A stretch of DNA of 64,000 nt from assembly GCA_964017155.1 (NCBI GenBank), contig OZ024867.1, positions 27,549,609 to 27,613,608 on the forward strand. Direction: 5' to 3'. The notes beneath the pieces are model-generated. The model saw nothing but the letters and a program-made list of their open reading frames with translations. It made no database searches and had not been told where the DNA came from. The DNA is from Oasisia sp. SBJ-2009 (taxonomy: Eukaryota; Annelida; Polychaeta; Sabellida; Siboglinidae). Shown piece by piece: positions 36,440 to 48,011 of this stretch (the stretch's first letter is position 1; each line of letters starts with the position of its first letter). The position numbers were made by a program, and so were the translations under genes.

Positions 36440-37640
36440 AAATGACACACATCACTACAACTGTTCACTATGGACACTGCACATTACCACGTTTGCACAT
36501 GGATAGCATATTAGTAGACAGGGAGCTGTGACATGTTAACGGTTCGAGGGTGCCTCCGTCACTTTCCTACCCACTCTGACAAAACCCCAGGCGGCTTCCT
36601 TCACTGGCTATAACCCCTTGAAAAACAATATAATACTCTGGTGATGCGTCTACGTACAACGCTCGATGCGGGGGCATTTTGGTTATGGCATAGGGAGCAG
36701 AGACACTGGTGTGGACCTGGAGATGCAATTGATCAAACGTCTTTGCCTATGGCTTAGATCTTGCACCCGCCCAACCCAGTAAGAGGTACTCTTCCACTTG
36801 CGCGATCACCGTTTCCGGTAGCTCTGTTTTATCGTCAAACTCCATCACAACTGCGAACATTCGTGACTGGCCGATAATGCCTCCCTGGCTGTTTGATGCC
36901 CGCTGGATGGACTGCTCAAACTTTATATCTAATTCGACATAGTTGAAGCTGTCACTGCGGTCTTGCACCACACGTATAGGGTTCTGAGTCTTCCGCCTCT
37001 AAAAACTGAGTTTTCCTAACGTAGGGCGACCCCTAGCAATTGACTCCGTCGAACTCCTGATTAATTACCGCAACATATTTGCATGCAGGATACATGTAAT
37101 AGCCAACACCATCTCTCCCGATCTGAGATGGTGATACAGCTGTATACGTGAATAGGTTGAATATTTTCTTGATGTTTATGTTGAATGCAGCCATATCAAA
37201 CTTGACTTAATACTCATTCGGGAAAGTTTTGTACTTGATAAACAAGCGTTGTAACAGTGAAAAGAAATGTGGAACGTGCTACTTCGGCATTCTTCCCGCC
37301 CATAAGCACCTGCAGGGGTATTAGATCATCGTTGAGTTGAGTGTCGTTGGCGAGGACGAAACCTCTCAACTGAAAATATCAATCACATTGAAAATCATCA
37401 GAATGACTTGCATTGCTCGTTAGTAGTGACGTCCGGTGAGAATTGAAATCAGGACTCGCTTCACGAAGAGCTCTGCTTCGAATAGGGCATCGTCCAGATG
37501 ACTACGACGGATGTAGCAACCAATGTATCGTGGTAGAATCTTCGCATACTGAAACACTCCAAACATGCCATAGATGTCCACCACCAATGTGTCTGACTGA
37601 ATATCTGCAGCCGTGTGAAACACGCCATCATGTCACAACA
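36440..37640 (-). pseudogene. Uncharacterised multi-copy protein family, copy 1 (shortened)
   Basis: From 37620 downward the minus strand gives DTLVVDIYGMFGVFQYAKIL, GCYIRRSHLDDALFEAELFV, KRVLISILTGRHY; then TQLNDDLIPLQVLMGGKNAE; INQEFDGVN; FNYVELDIKFEQSIQRASNS then QGGIIGQ; and near 36545 ESDGGTLEP before MCKRGN and VMCVIYC. Each block has a counterpart in the same order at 43320-45065. The FEQSI.R....GGIIG motif is the signature of a large uncharacterised family common in invertebrate genomes; I infer that it spreads with mobile elements. Stops, shifts and a missing segment before the Cys-rich tail make it a pseudogene. Confidence 0.75.
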
Positions 37641-37869
37641 CGGGCATCACTATGTCTGAGACAGCTGCATGCGGACATTAGAACGTTTCTCGCAATGGTA
37701 TAAGTTGTCACAGGGTTTGGGAGGGCTAGAGGGAATCCCCCACACATCAAAAGAACAACTGCAATGGCGATAAATGCCATCACATGGGCGTAAACATGTG
37801 AGACACATAGGGAACACCAACACAAATCATCAAGTAAATTAACTGCGCAGTGTAGCGGGCTTCATGAAG

Positions 37870-38545
37870 GGATTAGTGACCTTTTGACCTTGACATAGCC
37901 CTTACAACCTTTAAAAGTTAATATAACCTCATCAGTTTGACTTTTTCTCAGCAGAACTATGATGGTAGCAACTGAGATACGACCTCTAACTCATGTATAT
38001 ACAAGTTATATCCCGTTTCGTGACCAGATGTGATTTTAAAATGTTGATTTTAACCCAGTAACTTGCCCTTTGAACCATATAGTCAACACGAAAGGTCATG
38101 AAAGGAAATTTATTTGATATGGGATCCTCATAACCATCGAGAGGGACATCAAATCCAGCTTCGAGCTCATTTCGATCGAAAGTTACGGCTTATTGCGTTT
38201 CTGCAGTCGACAGTCGTCATGGATGAGTGGCCATGTTGGATTTATCAGCAAATATGGCGTCAAATCGTAAAATGGATGGATTAGGCGTGTCAGGAATGTC
38301 ACTTTTAGGCGGAATTGATACCAAGTTTGGCTATCTAGCCCTTCTAGATCCAAAGTTATGGATAAAAATGTGGTCGGCGGCGACCATTTTGGATTTCACG
38401 CTCCAGTGATCTTATGCCACGGATTTTCAAAACGCACCTCCTGGATTGTTGAAAGGCATGGTACGTAGAATGCAAATCAAAAGAAAAACTGCGTTTACCT
38501 CAACATTTTTACGGGCCTATATGGCAGAGCCTGGACTATGACTGT
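37870..38545 (-). repeat. Repeat B, right arm of composite block
   Basis: Inverted copy of the left arm: GTTTCGTGACCAGATGTG, ATATGGCGTCAAATCGTAAA, CTTTTAGGCGGAATTGATAC, GGCGACCATTTTGGATTTCA then CGCTCCAGTG, and TTTTTACGGGCCTATATGGC then AGAG at its outer edge. Confidence 0.9.
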
Positions 38546-38549
38546 TGGA

Positions 38550-40715
38550 TTTATAATTAACCGGAACAAAACCGAATTAGTTGTGTATACAGGTGCCCTG
38601 GTTCAAATGTATTGTGTTTTTGCGATACCATGGAACGTTTGTTTTGTTGGTTCAGTAAAAAAGACACTATTTTATGTGGCGATTTCAATATAGATTTATT
38701 TAAATGTGACAGTCATAGTGGTACGAAACAATTTATTGATGTGATGTTTAGTCTTGGTCTCTACCCTTTAATTATAAGGCCAAGTAGAATTTATGCTACT
38801 TCAACAACCTTAATAGACAATATTTTTACTTCTGTATTCGAATACAACATAGACAGTGAACTCTTTATAAATTACATTAGCGAGGACCTCACTATATTTG
38901 TGTAAGTGCAGTATAGTAAACAATATAAGTAATTCTGCAAACATATATTTTAAATGTCAAGTTAGCGATGAAAACGTCAATGCGTTGAAAATTAACTTAA
39001 CTAAACATTGCTGGAATACTGTTGTAAAAAACGAACATACTGATCTAGTTTATGACTGTTTTCTAAACACCTTTACCAAAATGTACAACAAATAATGTCC
39101 ACTAAAATGCAGCCACCCTAAAATATCTAATATGAATATGAAAAATGCTTGGCTTACAAAAGCCTTGAAAAACGTATGTATGAAGAAAAATAAATAATTC
39201 TAAACATTTTTATCACGTCGTCCAATTAATTCGGAAAACAAGTATAAAACCTGTAAAAACAAATTAACTATTATCCTAAGATCAGCTAAAAAACAGTATT
39301 TTAAGAGTCTTCTCGAGGAAAAAAGAAATGATTTTGCTGGTACGTGGAAAATTATAAAACAGGTAATGGGAACACATCACACAGGGAATTACTACCCTGA
39401 CCACCTTAAAAATAATGGTTTAACAGCTAGTAATAAGAAAGATATATCAAATATGTTCAACATTTCTTTTACAAACATTGGCTCGAAATTATCTAAAGAT
39501 ATAATTGTACCGGCAAATGTTACAATGTATGACTATCTAAAGCACAAGAATAATCAAAATTTGGAGTTGGAATACTTATATTTGTAACCTATCCTTCAGT
39601 ATTGGAATATTTCCTGAAAAAATGAAAATAGCAAAAGTGTTCCCACTTGTTAAGTATGGGGATAAGCATGCATGTACTAACTACATACGTATTTCATTGC
39701 TACCACAATTCTCGAAAAATTATTTATTCTCGCTTAGATCGTTTTATTACTAAACACAAATTGTTAAGCCCAAGTCAATACGAATTTCGTTCACAGATAT
39801 GTCAACATGCCATGCATTAGTAGGTTTAATTAATGGAATAAGCCAATCACTAGATGCAAAGGAAATGCTGCAGGTGTCGTCATAGATTTTTTAAAAACAT
39901 TCGAAATAACTGATCACAAATTATTATGTACAAAATTGAATTTCTTGGTATCGGCGGTGTTGCGTGTAAATGGCTAACTAGTTATTTAGCCAACAAAAAA
40001 CAATTTGTGTCAACTGATACTTGCAAGTCTGATGTACGATCTTAGGACCCAAGCTATTTATTATGTACGTGAATGATATGTACAACATATCTAAACTTGT
40101 AAAATATATACTGATTAACGACACATAAAAGATATATAAATGCATTTAAATATAAATACGAAAAGCGTCTTTTTTACAAATACGTTACAGAAAAAATGTG
40201 ATTGTCATCGTACTGAAATTTGCTATTTTATGAAATAAATTCTGCTGATATCGGAAAATTAAGTGATAATAATGTGTAATGTATTGGACAAGAGGTCTAC
40301 TTGGTATACAGTCAATAGGTTAACACTAAACATATCTAAAACAAAGTATATGCTATTTGGAAAGCATATGCTCAGTAGATATGTTGTTATACATATACAA
40401 AATGTTAACATTGAAAGAGTAAGAGCTGTACAGTTTTTGGGAGTGTATGTTGATGACTTACTTAACTGGAATTATCATATTACAAAATCAAAGCTGTCTA
40501 ACGGTGTAGGTATGAAGTATAAATGTAGTCATATGCTTAACAGGAGTAGTATGCATATTATATTGTTTACTGTTGATATAAAAGTTAATCTAAGATATCA
40601 AATGCTTTTTGATAAGTCAAACAAATGTATTAATAGGTGTTTTGTTACAATCCAGAGCGATTATTGTTCGGTCGATAACTTCCATAATGGCATATTCCTT
40701 TGAGTGACCGGATCT
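38550..40715 (+). pseudogene. LINE-A ORF2 continued: endonuclease end, linker and broken RT
   Basis: After the block LINE-A resumes with INRNKTELV, VCVYRCPGSNVL, FCDTMERLFCWFSKKDTILC then GDFNIDLF, and GLYPLIIRPSRIYATSTTLI then DNIFTSVFEYN (endonuclease end, including the GDFN box). Linker pieces follow at 38898-39587 (NAWLTKALKN; YFKSLLEEKRNDFAGTWKII; GLTASNKKDISNMFNISFTN). The RT is shattered: FPEKMKIAKVFPLVKYG, AAGVVIDFLKTFEITDHKLL, VACKWLTSYLANKKQFV; the catalytic box is not recognisable. The thumb at 40263-40703 (LTLNISKTKYMLFG, VQFLGVYVDDLLNWNYHI) is readable. No 3' tail is visible. Confidence 0.85.
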
Positions 40716-40772
40716 AAATTCATACTGGGTATCATTAAAAAGTAGGTGTTTAGTAAAAAGCGAATATATATG

Positions 40773-40773
<1 letters not shown>

Positions 40774-40833
<60 letters not shown>

Positions 40834-40838
40834 ATATG
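40774..40838. repeat. (AT)n microsatellite between two LINE ends
   Basis: AT dinucleotides exactly between the decayed end of LINE-A (+) and the broken end of LINE-C (-). Confidence 0.97.
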
Positions 40839-40844
40839 ACTTTT

Positions 40845-42260
40845 TGAATTACCTTTGATATTACTGGTAGCAGATATATCGGTCTATAATTACAAAACGA
40901 TGTTTCATCATCATCATTTACAAAAATAGGAATTGCTTTCCCAATTTTCATCTTATCAGGAAATTATGTTAAGTTAATATTATATTAATAAGTAAAAGTT
41001 ACAGTTTTATAAAAAATATACTTTAAATATTTCAACCGTTTTAATTTAATACCGTGGCAGCCGCAACTGGATTGCGCAGGAATATTATCAGTTATTTTGA
41101 CTATTGACTCTTCATGAATTTCTTAGAATTGAAATCAAATGTCAGAGTTTCCTTTTAAATAATAACTATAATTGTTATTACTTTCGTTTTTGTCTTGTTT
41201 GCAAGATCCTTGCCTATGTTTGTAAATTAAATTAAAGTAATTTACAATTTCGACATGATAAGTTATTTTATGATCATTCTTGAAATGTTCAGGTAATGAA
41301 ATGTTTTATTTGACCTTCGTTACATTTAGTTAATAGTTTTTGTTGCGTCATTTCATTTGTATACGTGTTAAACAGTTGTTCATAATATCATAGATTGGCT
41401 GCCCTAATACTTCTTTTAAGGATACTACTATAATTTTTGTATTTGATGTTTTAATAAAGTGTTCGATAGATGTTGGATGTAAACGTTTAAGTTGATCATG
41501 TAAGTTGTCTGTATTTTACATAGATGTAAGTATACCATTTGTTATCCATTGAGAATGTTTAGGTTTGTGTTTCTTAAACTTGGCTAATTTGGATGAGAAA
41601 AAGTGTTTGTCTAATTTCTACATTATATTTGAGTTGGTTATTTCGGAGGCAAAGGGCCATATAACTGTTTCATTCTGTAAGTGTAATTTGATTAAATGGG
41701 GAAGACATTTTTTATTGGGGCATTGTCAATAAATTTGAAATATGGGTGATGATCTGGGAATGGTTTAATTAGGATACCTGCTGATGATTCTAACATTAAT
41801 GTACTAATTTTACAAAAGACGTTGTCGATTAAAGTGCCATTCAGGGAAGAAAATCTTGTTGGGAATGTTACTTTGGGGAAGAAACTAAATCCTATTAAGG
41901 TCTCGTAAAATTGGCTACAATATTCTTTTCCATTGATTTTAAGCAAGCTTATATTAACATTTCCTGCAATAATTACGTCAGATTAATAATTAGCAACCTG
42001 TGATAATACTGATGCAAATTGATGTGACTTCAATAAACTGTTCTTCCCAATGTTCATGTTTTATTGATTGCAGTACCATATATTCATACAGGGATTGAAT
42101 GTACATAATTAAGACTCCTTTTGTACTAGTTAGTCTTGTCCAGCGAGATGCAAGTATAATCTTCTAATTGAATGTTACATAAATCGCCTTGTTCAGTTAA
42201 CCAGATTTCCTTAATACAGATAACACTGAAAGCATAATTAAGTGCCGCAGATTTTGTGCA
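40845..42260 (-). pseudogene. LINE-C (minus strand): endonuclease to start of RT
   Basis: Reading downward from 42260: FSVICIKEIWLTEQGDLCNI then QLEDYTCISLDKTN (endonuclease start); VIIAGNVNISLLKINGKEYC, GFSFFPKVTFPTRFSSLNGT then LIDNVFCK, and AGILIKPFPDHHPYF (endonuclease end); a linker with stops; finally FPDKMKIGKAIPIFVNDDDE followed by TSFCNYRPIYLLPVISKVIQ (RT N-terminus) down to about 40845, where an (AT)n tract replaces the rest. The catalytic core is therefore missing. It is the same general superfamily as LINE-A but a different lineage (FPKITLPTR, DHQPYF type). Confidence 0.85.
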
Positions 42261-43319
42261 AAAATCTCCATTTAATTGAATTAAGCATTAATAATTTGAA
42301 TGTTTGTGCTCAACATGCCGATTTTTTTATTTATCAATGATTAAAGGTTGTCGGTGTCATAGTACGACGATGTTTTCATTATTGGCAAACTGTCGTTATT
42401 AATGTTTTCATCATCATTATAATATAAAAGTTTACTTAGGCAATTATTTTGAAAACCTCCGTAATGTTTTGGACATTGTTAATCGGAATCTAACATTTGT
42501 TCAGTGAGTATTTTATATATTTGCTTGGAACATTTGTTTAAACAATTCAGTAAATATATGCTAGTTGCAAAGTAATTCAAATACCAAAATGTGAAATACA
42601 AATACCTAATCAGCTTAATACTTCCAGTGTTGCGTACTTTCATAACATAAAAATATATTAAACAAAAGGAGTAGTTGGAGACATGTGTCATAAGGATTGT
42701 AGTGTGACAACAAAACAAAAGAAAAATAGATAAGCTAACTAGTAAGCATAAAGTCAAAAACATCATGAGAGTAAAAGTAAAGTAAAAAAGAGAAAAAGTA
42801 GTTCGTTTTGATCATAACTCTTCCGCCATAAGTCCAACAATCACTGATCGTTTTCAGATATCTTGTCGTGTATGCAAGTCCCGCTCTCTTCAACGGCAAG
42901 TGTTCGTTAATGCATATATCGTCTGGATGTTCGTAATTGTGGACTTTGAGGTTCGTGCCTCGGCGGGGCACTTCGTCCTTCACCACCTCACTTCGGAACC
43001 GAGCGATTATCCATCGTGTACGGGGACGTCCGTGTTCGTCAGTTCTTTTTCGTCATGATTTTCTCCGACCCAATCTAGCCGCGTTACCAGCCGGTGACCA
43101 TGCCAAGGGGAGAATACGTTATACTAAGATCAAAACGTCGCTCAGCTCTTGAGGAAGCGCGCATTACTGATCAGTTTATTTATTTGATTTGTGTTGGTCT
43201 TCCCAATGCATCAGATGGAAGTCTACCGCCATGTGGGTATTCATGCCCTTGTCACCATGGCAAATGTTCCTGTGATACATGTAGGGTTCTTGCCATAGAC
43301 ATGTGAAATATTAAGCCAC
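42261..43319. other. Unassigned sequence
   Basis: The upper part may include the LINE-C 5' region. At 43094-43306 a readable stretch, PPCGYSCPCHHGKCSCDTCR, is Cys-rich and close to the following pseudogene, but I cannot place it in that family. No other gene recognised. Confidence 0.35.
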
Positions 43320-45065
43320 TATGAGGAGAGTTCTAGCCAATTGTCAGAGTTTACGCAAGCAGCTGTTTCGATTACAATGATGCCAGTGTTCTGCGAGAAA
43401 GGCGTGTATCGCACAGTTGTAGTTATTCTGGTGTCAAATCTATACACATTCGCCGATGTCTATGATATGTTTGGAGGGCTACAGTCCTACTGCGTTTTAT
43501 TGTTGGCTGCGTTAATGGCAGTTGCCTGGACGATATACTAATCAAATGAGAATTCCTCGGGAAGCAAATCCTGACTTCAGATCTCTGAAATTACTACTAC
43601 AGGTCGATGCAAGGCATGGCGATGACTGTAACGGTGAATGATGCTGCCAGTAGGTAGGCATTCTATATGGCCAACGCTTCGCAACTCAGTGACGATCTGG
43701 TGCAGCTGCGGGTGCTTCTGGGTGAGATAAATAAAAAAGTTGCACGCACGAAATCCCCGCAGGTCCTTGCACATATACATCCCTTGCTTATCTAATGTAA
43801 TGCCTTCGTGATTGAATGCAATGCCAAGTCTGAAATGACTGCATTCAACCCGAACTTAAAGAACATTGTCAGTCTAGTCAAGATTCTCACCACATCAGGT
43901 GGGTATGGAAGGTGGCCACTGCATGTCTCGTGGGTGCAAAACTCCAAGGCAATTTTTAAGGAGTTCGATGCAGCTATTGTAATTAACTGCGATACAGCAC
44001 GTAGTATATGGACATTAAAGTGGTACTCCCAGAATTCTACCTGCGGTTCACGACGTCATAGTTTGTAGTGCAATACCGAGTGCGCATATTCAATTGTGTC
44101 GCACGAGATATGAAGTTGGAGCAGTCCATGAAGAGGGCATCAGAGAGCAACGGAAGCATCGTCGGCCATACCCAAAATTCAGCAGTGGTGGTGGTGGTAT
44201 GGGACTGGTATTCCATGCGATCCTGCTCGTACAAAACAGCTTCCGTGAACTCACAAATAAGTGGGTAAGGAATTATCACGAGATCACCATGGACCACCAC
44301 GAACAACTAGGGCGTGGGTGTTGATGCCAATGTTCTTGACTTTGTGCTAGTTCGACCAAATCCCTGCATTATCATACCCCTGGCTTCAGGCTGTACAATT
44401 TTTCGTCACTGAGCAGGTTGTAAATGATGTCAATTTCTGAAGGTGTTCGACAACTTAGAGGTCTACAACCAGTACGGACTAGATAGATCTGTTTTAAGAC
44501 ACAGTTGTTTGCAGTAATATTTCCCATATGTAAACTGCCAAAGATTGACACTGTCTTTGACACCGAACGTAACGTACAACCTAAACCACCCCTTTTAAAT
44601 TGTTCGCAGCTGCCCAGCGCGATATCGCCGGAAAGTGGAATTACGCCAGTTCCCTTTATGATGGCGACTTGATATATATCTGCCACACCCGACAACCGCA
44701 AACCGTGGGTCAGTTGGACGCGTATTTTAGAGATCATGTTGGGCTTGGGGCTGGATACTCTTGCTTTGGCAATTTCGAAGGATTTGTAAACAAGCCTTTC
44801 TGTACCGGGTGTGTTGGGTATCATGCTAGTAAACCAGGATCAAGTTGTAGGGTTGCCACCTGTTAAGACAATCCCTCAGACTGCTGTCGGTATATGTGGG
44901 AAAGTGATGGGGGCAGCCTCAAGCCGAATATATGTATGAACACCCTGCCAACTAATACAGTGGATGTGCTCATGTGCAAATGTAGTGGTGGAAGGTATAA
45001 TGCTACGCATAGCCAATGCAGACATTATCGAGTTATATGTGTCATCTATTGCCACACATTACATT
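43320..45065 (+). pseudogene. Uncharacterised multi-copy protein family, copy 2 (longer)
   Basis: Blocks in order and in shifting frames: DVYDMFGGLQSYCVLLLAA (about 43457-43510), NGSCLDDILI, YYRSMQGMA, SQLSDDLVQLRVLLGEINKK, LHVSWVQNSKAIFKEFDAA (about 43920), FNCVARDMKLEQSMKRASES then NGSIVG (about 44090-44165), KVFDNLEVYNQYGLDRSVLR (about 44440), QTVGQLDAYF (about 44705) and the Cys-rich tail WESDGGSLKPNICMNTLP then LMCKCSGG..NATHSQCRHY (44894-45060). The order matches copy 1, and the C-terminal DGGSLKP...CKC.GGC..C.C pattern is typical of the family. Function unknown. The 150-codon minus-strand ORF at 44372-44824 is an antisense shadow. Confidence 0.75.
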
Positions 45066-45166
45066 TGTCTAAATCGTTGTTAGCTAACCGTAAGCCTACA
45101 TGATGCAAAGTACGTTGTAGGCTTGCTAAGTATTAATTATAGGTTGTTATAAGTCAATCGGAATTC

Positions 45167-45256
45167 AGGGGCGTCGATCCGGTTTTAAAAGTGGGGGGAC
45201 GGGAAACCAATTTATATATACATATATGTATGCATAATATACATATATTATATATA

Positions 45257-45354
<98 letters not shown>

Positions 45355-47126
45355 TGTATGTATATGTATATATATGTGTGTGTATATTTTGATATGTATA
45401 ATATATACGTATATATATATATAATATATATATATATATTATATATATATATATATATGACCTGAAATACACATAACTATTTTTTTGTAAATATAAAGCA
45501 TAAGAATTATTCATTGTTGGTCTGGTGCTAATTCTAAACAAAACGCCTTTATGTTATGTTATATTTATAATAGTTATGTTGGCAACATATATTTGAAGAG
45601 GGGCCATGGCCCACCCCAATCACTGAACATTTGGAGGGGGTAGATTTTGGACCCAACACTGCTTGCCTGATTCATAGAGTGACAAGATGCAGAGCTTCCC
45701 AATCCCACCTTTTGGCAAAGAAATTTATCATCACTAAAATGAGATCAAATTACACAAAGTACAGAACTCCGCTGGTTCCGCCGTAGAAGATATAAATATC
45801 CACCAGGGAGACCAGGCTGCAATCCAAGTGGTGACAGGGCAAACAAAAATTACTAATGTATAATGTGGTTTATGGTTAATGCCTATTAGGATATCAACAC
45901 AAGGGTGCAAAATTACAGAGCCCGGCATGATGAATATTTACTGGACTAAGGTCAAGTTGCGGGCTGCGGCCAAGCAAGCAATTTATCTAGTGATTTCCAT
46001 TAGGTAGTCGGAAGTTTATCTTATTATTAACTTTACTACTAGACCGTTGTAGGGTTTTTAAGAGAGAGGAGTGATCAGTTTCGCTATATATATGCCTATA
46101 AATTTGTTTTATGAACTGAAAAAGTATGAGGAAATGTCTCGTCCCCCTCGTCCCACACTGATCGACGCCCATGCTGTGCCTGTGTAGAACTTCCCAATCC
46201 AACATGTTGGCAAAGAAATGTGCCATCACTCAATTGGGAATAAGTTACAAAAAGTGCAAGAATCCGCCCCTTCTGCCGTAGGCGATAAGCATCAAGCAGA
46301 CGAGGGGTGAAAGTGCAACACAAATTTCATCATTTCAAATGTGCTTGATGGCTAGAGCCTATTAATATTATCAACACAAAGTTGCTAACTGATAGAGCCC
46401 GGCAGCGGCTTATATTTGTCCGGTAGTTATAAACTGTCCGATGGGCCTTTCTGCGTATGCGCGACAAATTTAAAATCATCAATATGCAGCGAAATAACAA
46501 AGCATTTTTAGTAGCAAATGCCACGGGCTGTTCGTTAACTCTCCTGTGATGACTACTGTGAAATTTCGTTCAATACATTAAAATAGTACGTTTGTTTAAA
46601 TCTCTATCACGGATTATGGCGCAATAACAGCAAAATATGCCTCAAAACTTGTTTGCCTCGTGTTAATTTGCGATAAATAACTTTCCTGAGAGGTTATATA
46701 CATCATAACGAGCAGCACGTAGTAAATATACCATACATGCTATGTCGTTTCGCTGCACATTTATGATTTTACATTTATCAAGCATGCGCGGAAACGTCAA
46801 TCGGAATGTTTATAACGCCGGGAAATGTAAGCGCTACACCGCAGCCCGGCATGATGATTATTTACTAAAGTAAGATAAAGTTGCGCGCTGTGGCCAGTCA
46901 AGCAATTTATCTAGTCGATTTTATAATGGATGGTCGGAACTTCATATCGCGAGTTTATTGTTTACCTAGTCCTATGTAGCGGCTTTAAATAGAGAGGAGT
47001 GTTGAGTTATGCTATATGCGTCGCAATTTTTCTGAGCAGAAAAATTGGGGGACAATTCCTATGCTGTCCCCCACCCTGAAAAGTGGGGGGATGCGTCCCC
47101 CCGTCCCCCACCGATCGACGCCCATG
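45167..47126. mobile_element. hAT-like element with CAGGGGCGTCGATC ends
   Basis: Left end CAGGGGCGTCGATCCGG, right end CCGATCGACGCCCATG: inverted copies apart from two or three bases. Next to the ends are AAGTGGGGGGACGG on the left and GGGGACGG-type and AAAAGTGGGG on the right. A CAGGGGCG start is typical of hAT elements. The flanks AATCGGAA and AATCGGAT nearly match but are offset by two bases on the left. The interior has no gene; it contains a diverged direct duplication (45690-46107 versus 46183-46404 plus 46846-47040), the second copy being split by about 440 bp. Confidence 0.65.
45216..45460. repeat. Long imperfect (AT)n tract
   Basis: About 240 bp of AT dinucleotides with a few GT and A-A interruptions, inside the CAGGGGCG element near its left end. 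Confidence 0.97.
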
Positions 47127-47360
47127 AATCGGATGATTATAATAATTTTTTTTGACATGGTAAGTTATAAATAAACAGTGTGAATGGTGTCACATATCAT
47201 AAATTAAATATGATTTGTTTAATCTTAGTTTTCTATATTAAAAGGTGGAAAAAAGTTATATTTATTCTCAGTTAACCTTCGGTCTTGGCTGAGCACTCAG
47301 TTTTAACCTTAGCAATTAACAATGTAACAATGTTAACTTGTTAAGGCTTATTATATCATA

Positions 47361-47469
47361 ATGTCATATATCTGATTATATATATATATATACATATTAT
47401 ATATATAATCAGATATATGACATGATATACTATAATATATATATATTATATATATATAATATATATATA

Positions 47470-47514
<45 letters not shown>

Positions 47515-47559
47515 CAGATATATGACATTATGATATATTATAATATATATTATATACAC

Positions 47560-47632
<73 letters not shown>
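47361..47632. repeat. (AT)n tract with embedded inverted copies of one 20-mer
   Basis: ATGTCATATATCTGATTATA occurs once forward (47361) and twice reversed (about 47408 and 47512), separated by AT repeats, so the region can fold on itself in more than one way. Confidence 0.85.
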
Positions 47633-47634
<2 letters not shown>

Positions 47635-47925
47635 GTGCTCATGTAGAGCGCAATGGCTCTCGTCTACGAGAACCCGGGTTCGAATCCTGTGCTGTGGTGT
47701 TAAAACCTTGGGCAAGTTTTTTCACTCTACATTGCTCCAGTTCACTCAGCTATTTAAATGAGTACCTGACTATAGACAGTGGAGGATATATGTACGAGCA
47801 GCCTTCGCGTATTAATTGTAGCATATTGCTGGATGCTTCCCAGAGAAGTTGAAATGGTATCTGATTGTACAGGTCTGTCAGGGAAGTAAAGTGTATAGCG
47901 CTTTGAACGGTCATACATATATACA

Positions 47926-47926
<1 letters not shown>
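47633..47926 (+). mobile_element. tRNA-headed SINE
   Basis: The head has a degraded A box (TAGTGCTCATGTAGAGCG) and a perfect pol III B box (GGTTCGAATCC, about 47689). The body continues CCTTGGGCAAGTTTTTTCAC and CAGTTCACTCAGCTATTTAA followed by ATGAGTACCTGAC, the conserved block seen in many metazoan SINEs. It ends GTATAGCGCTTTGAACGG just before an AT tract that serves as its tail. Its length of about 290 bp is typical. It lies 0.3 kb upstream of LMLN exon e and is flanked by AT repeats on both sides. It is not a functional tRNA, because no cloverleaf closes. Confidence 0.75.

Positions 47927-48011
<85 letters not shown>

Larger units (their letters stand above)
33412..38545. mobile_element. 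5.1-kb composite block with ~0.6-kb inverted arms
   Basis: The two ends are inverted copies of repeat B (33412-34015 and 37870-38545). Starting from the outside both read GCTCTGCCATAT, TAGGCCCGTAAAA, GTTGAGGTAAA.GCAG and TTTTTCTTTTGATTTGCATT. LINE-A endonuclease sequence lies immediately outside both ends, so the whole block appears to have entered LINE-A as one unit or grown from one insertion. Between the arms are LINE-B (+, 34322-36434) and a pseudogene of an uncharacterised protein family (-, 36440-37640). No known transposase is visible. Confidence 0.7.

Noticed and set aside
44372..44824. 150-codon minus-strand ORF
   Set aside because: Lies antisense to a pseudogene whose plus-strand frames match its sister copy; no motif of its own.
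47640..47710. tRNA gene
   Set aside because: The B box is perfect, but the A box is degraded and no acceptor stem closes; the downstream body identifies a SINE.
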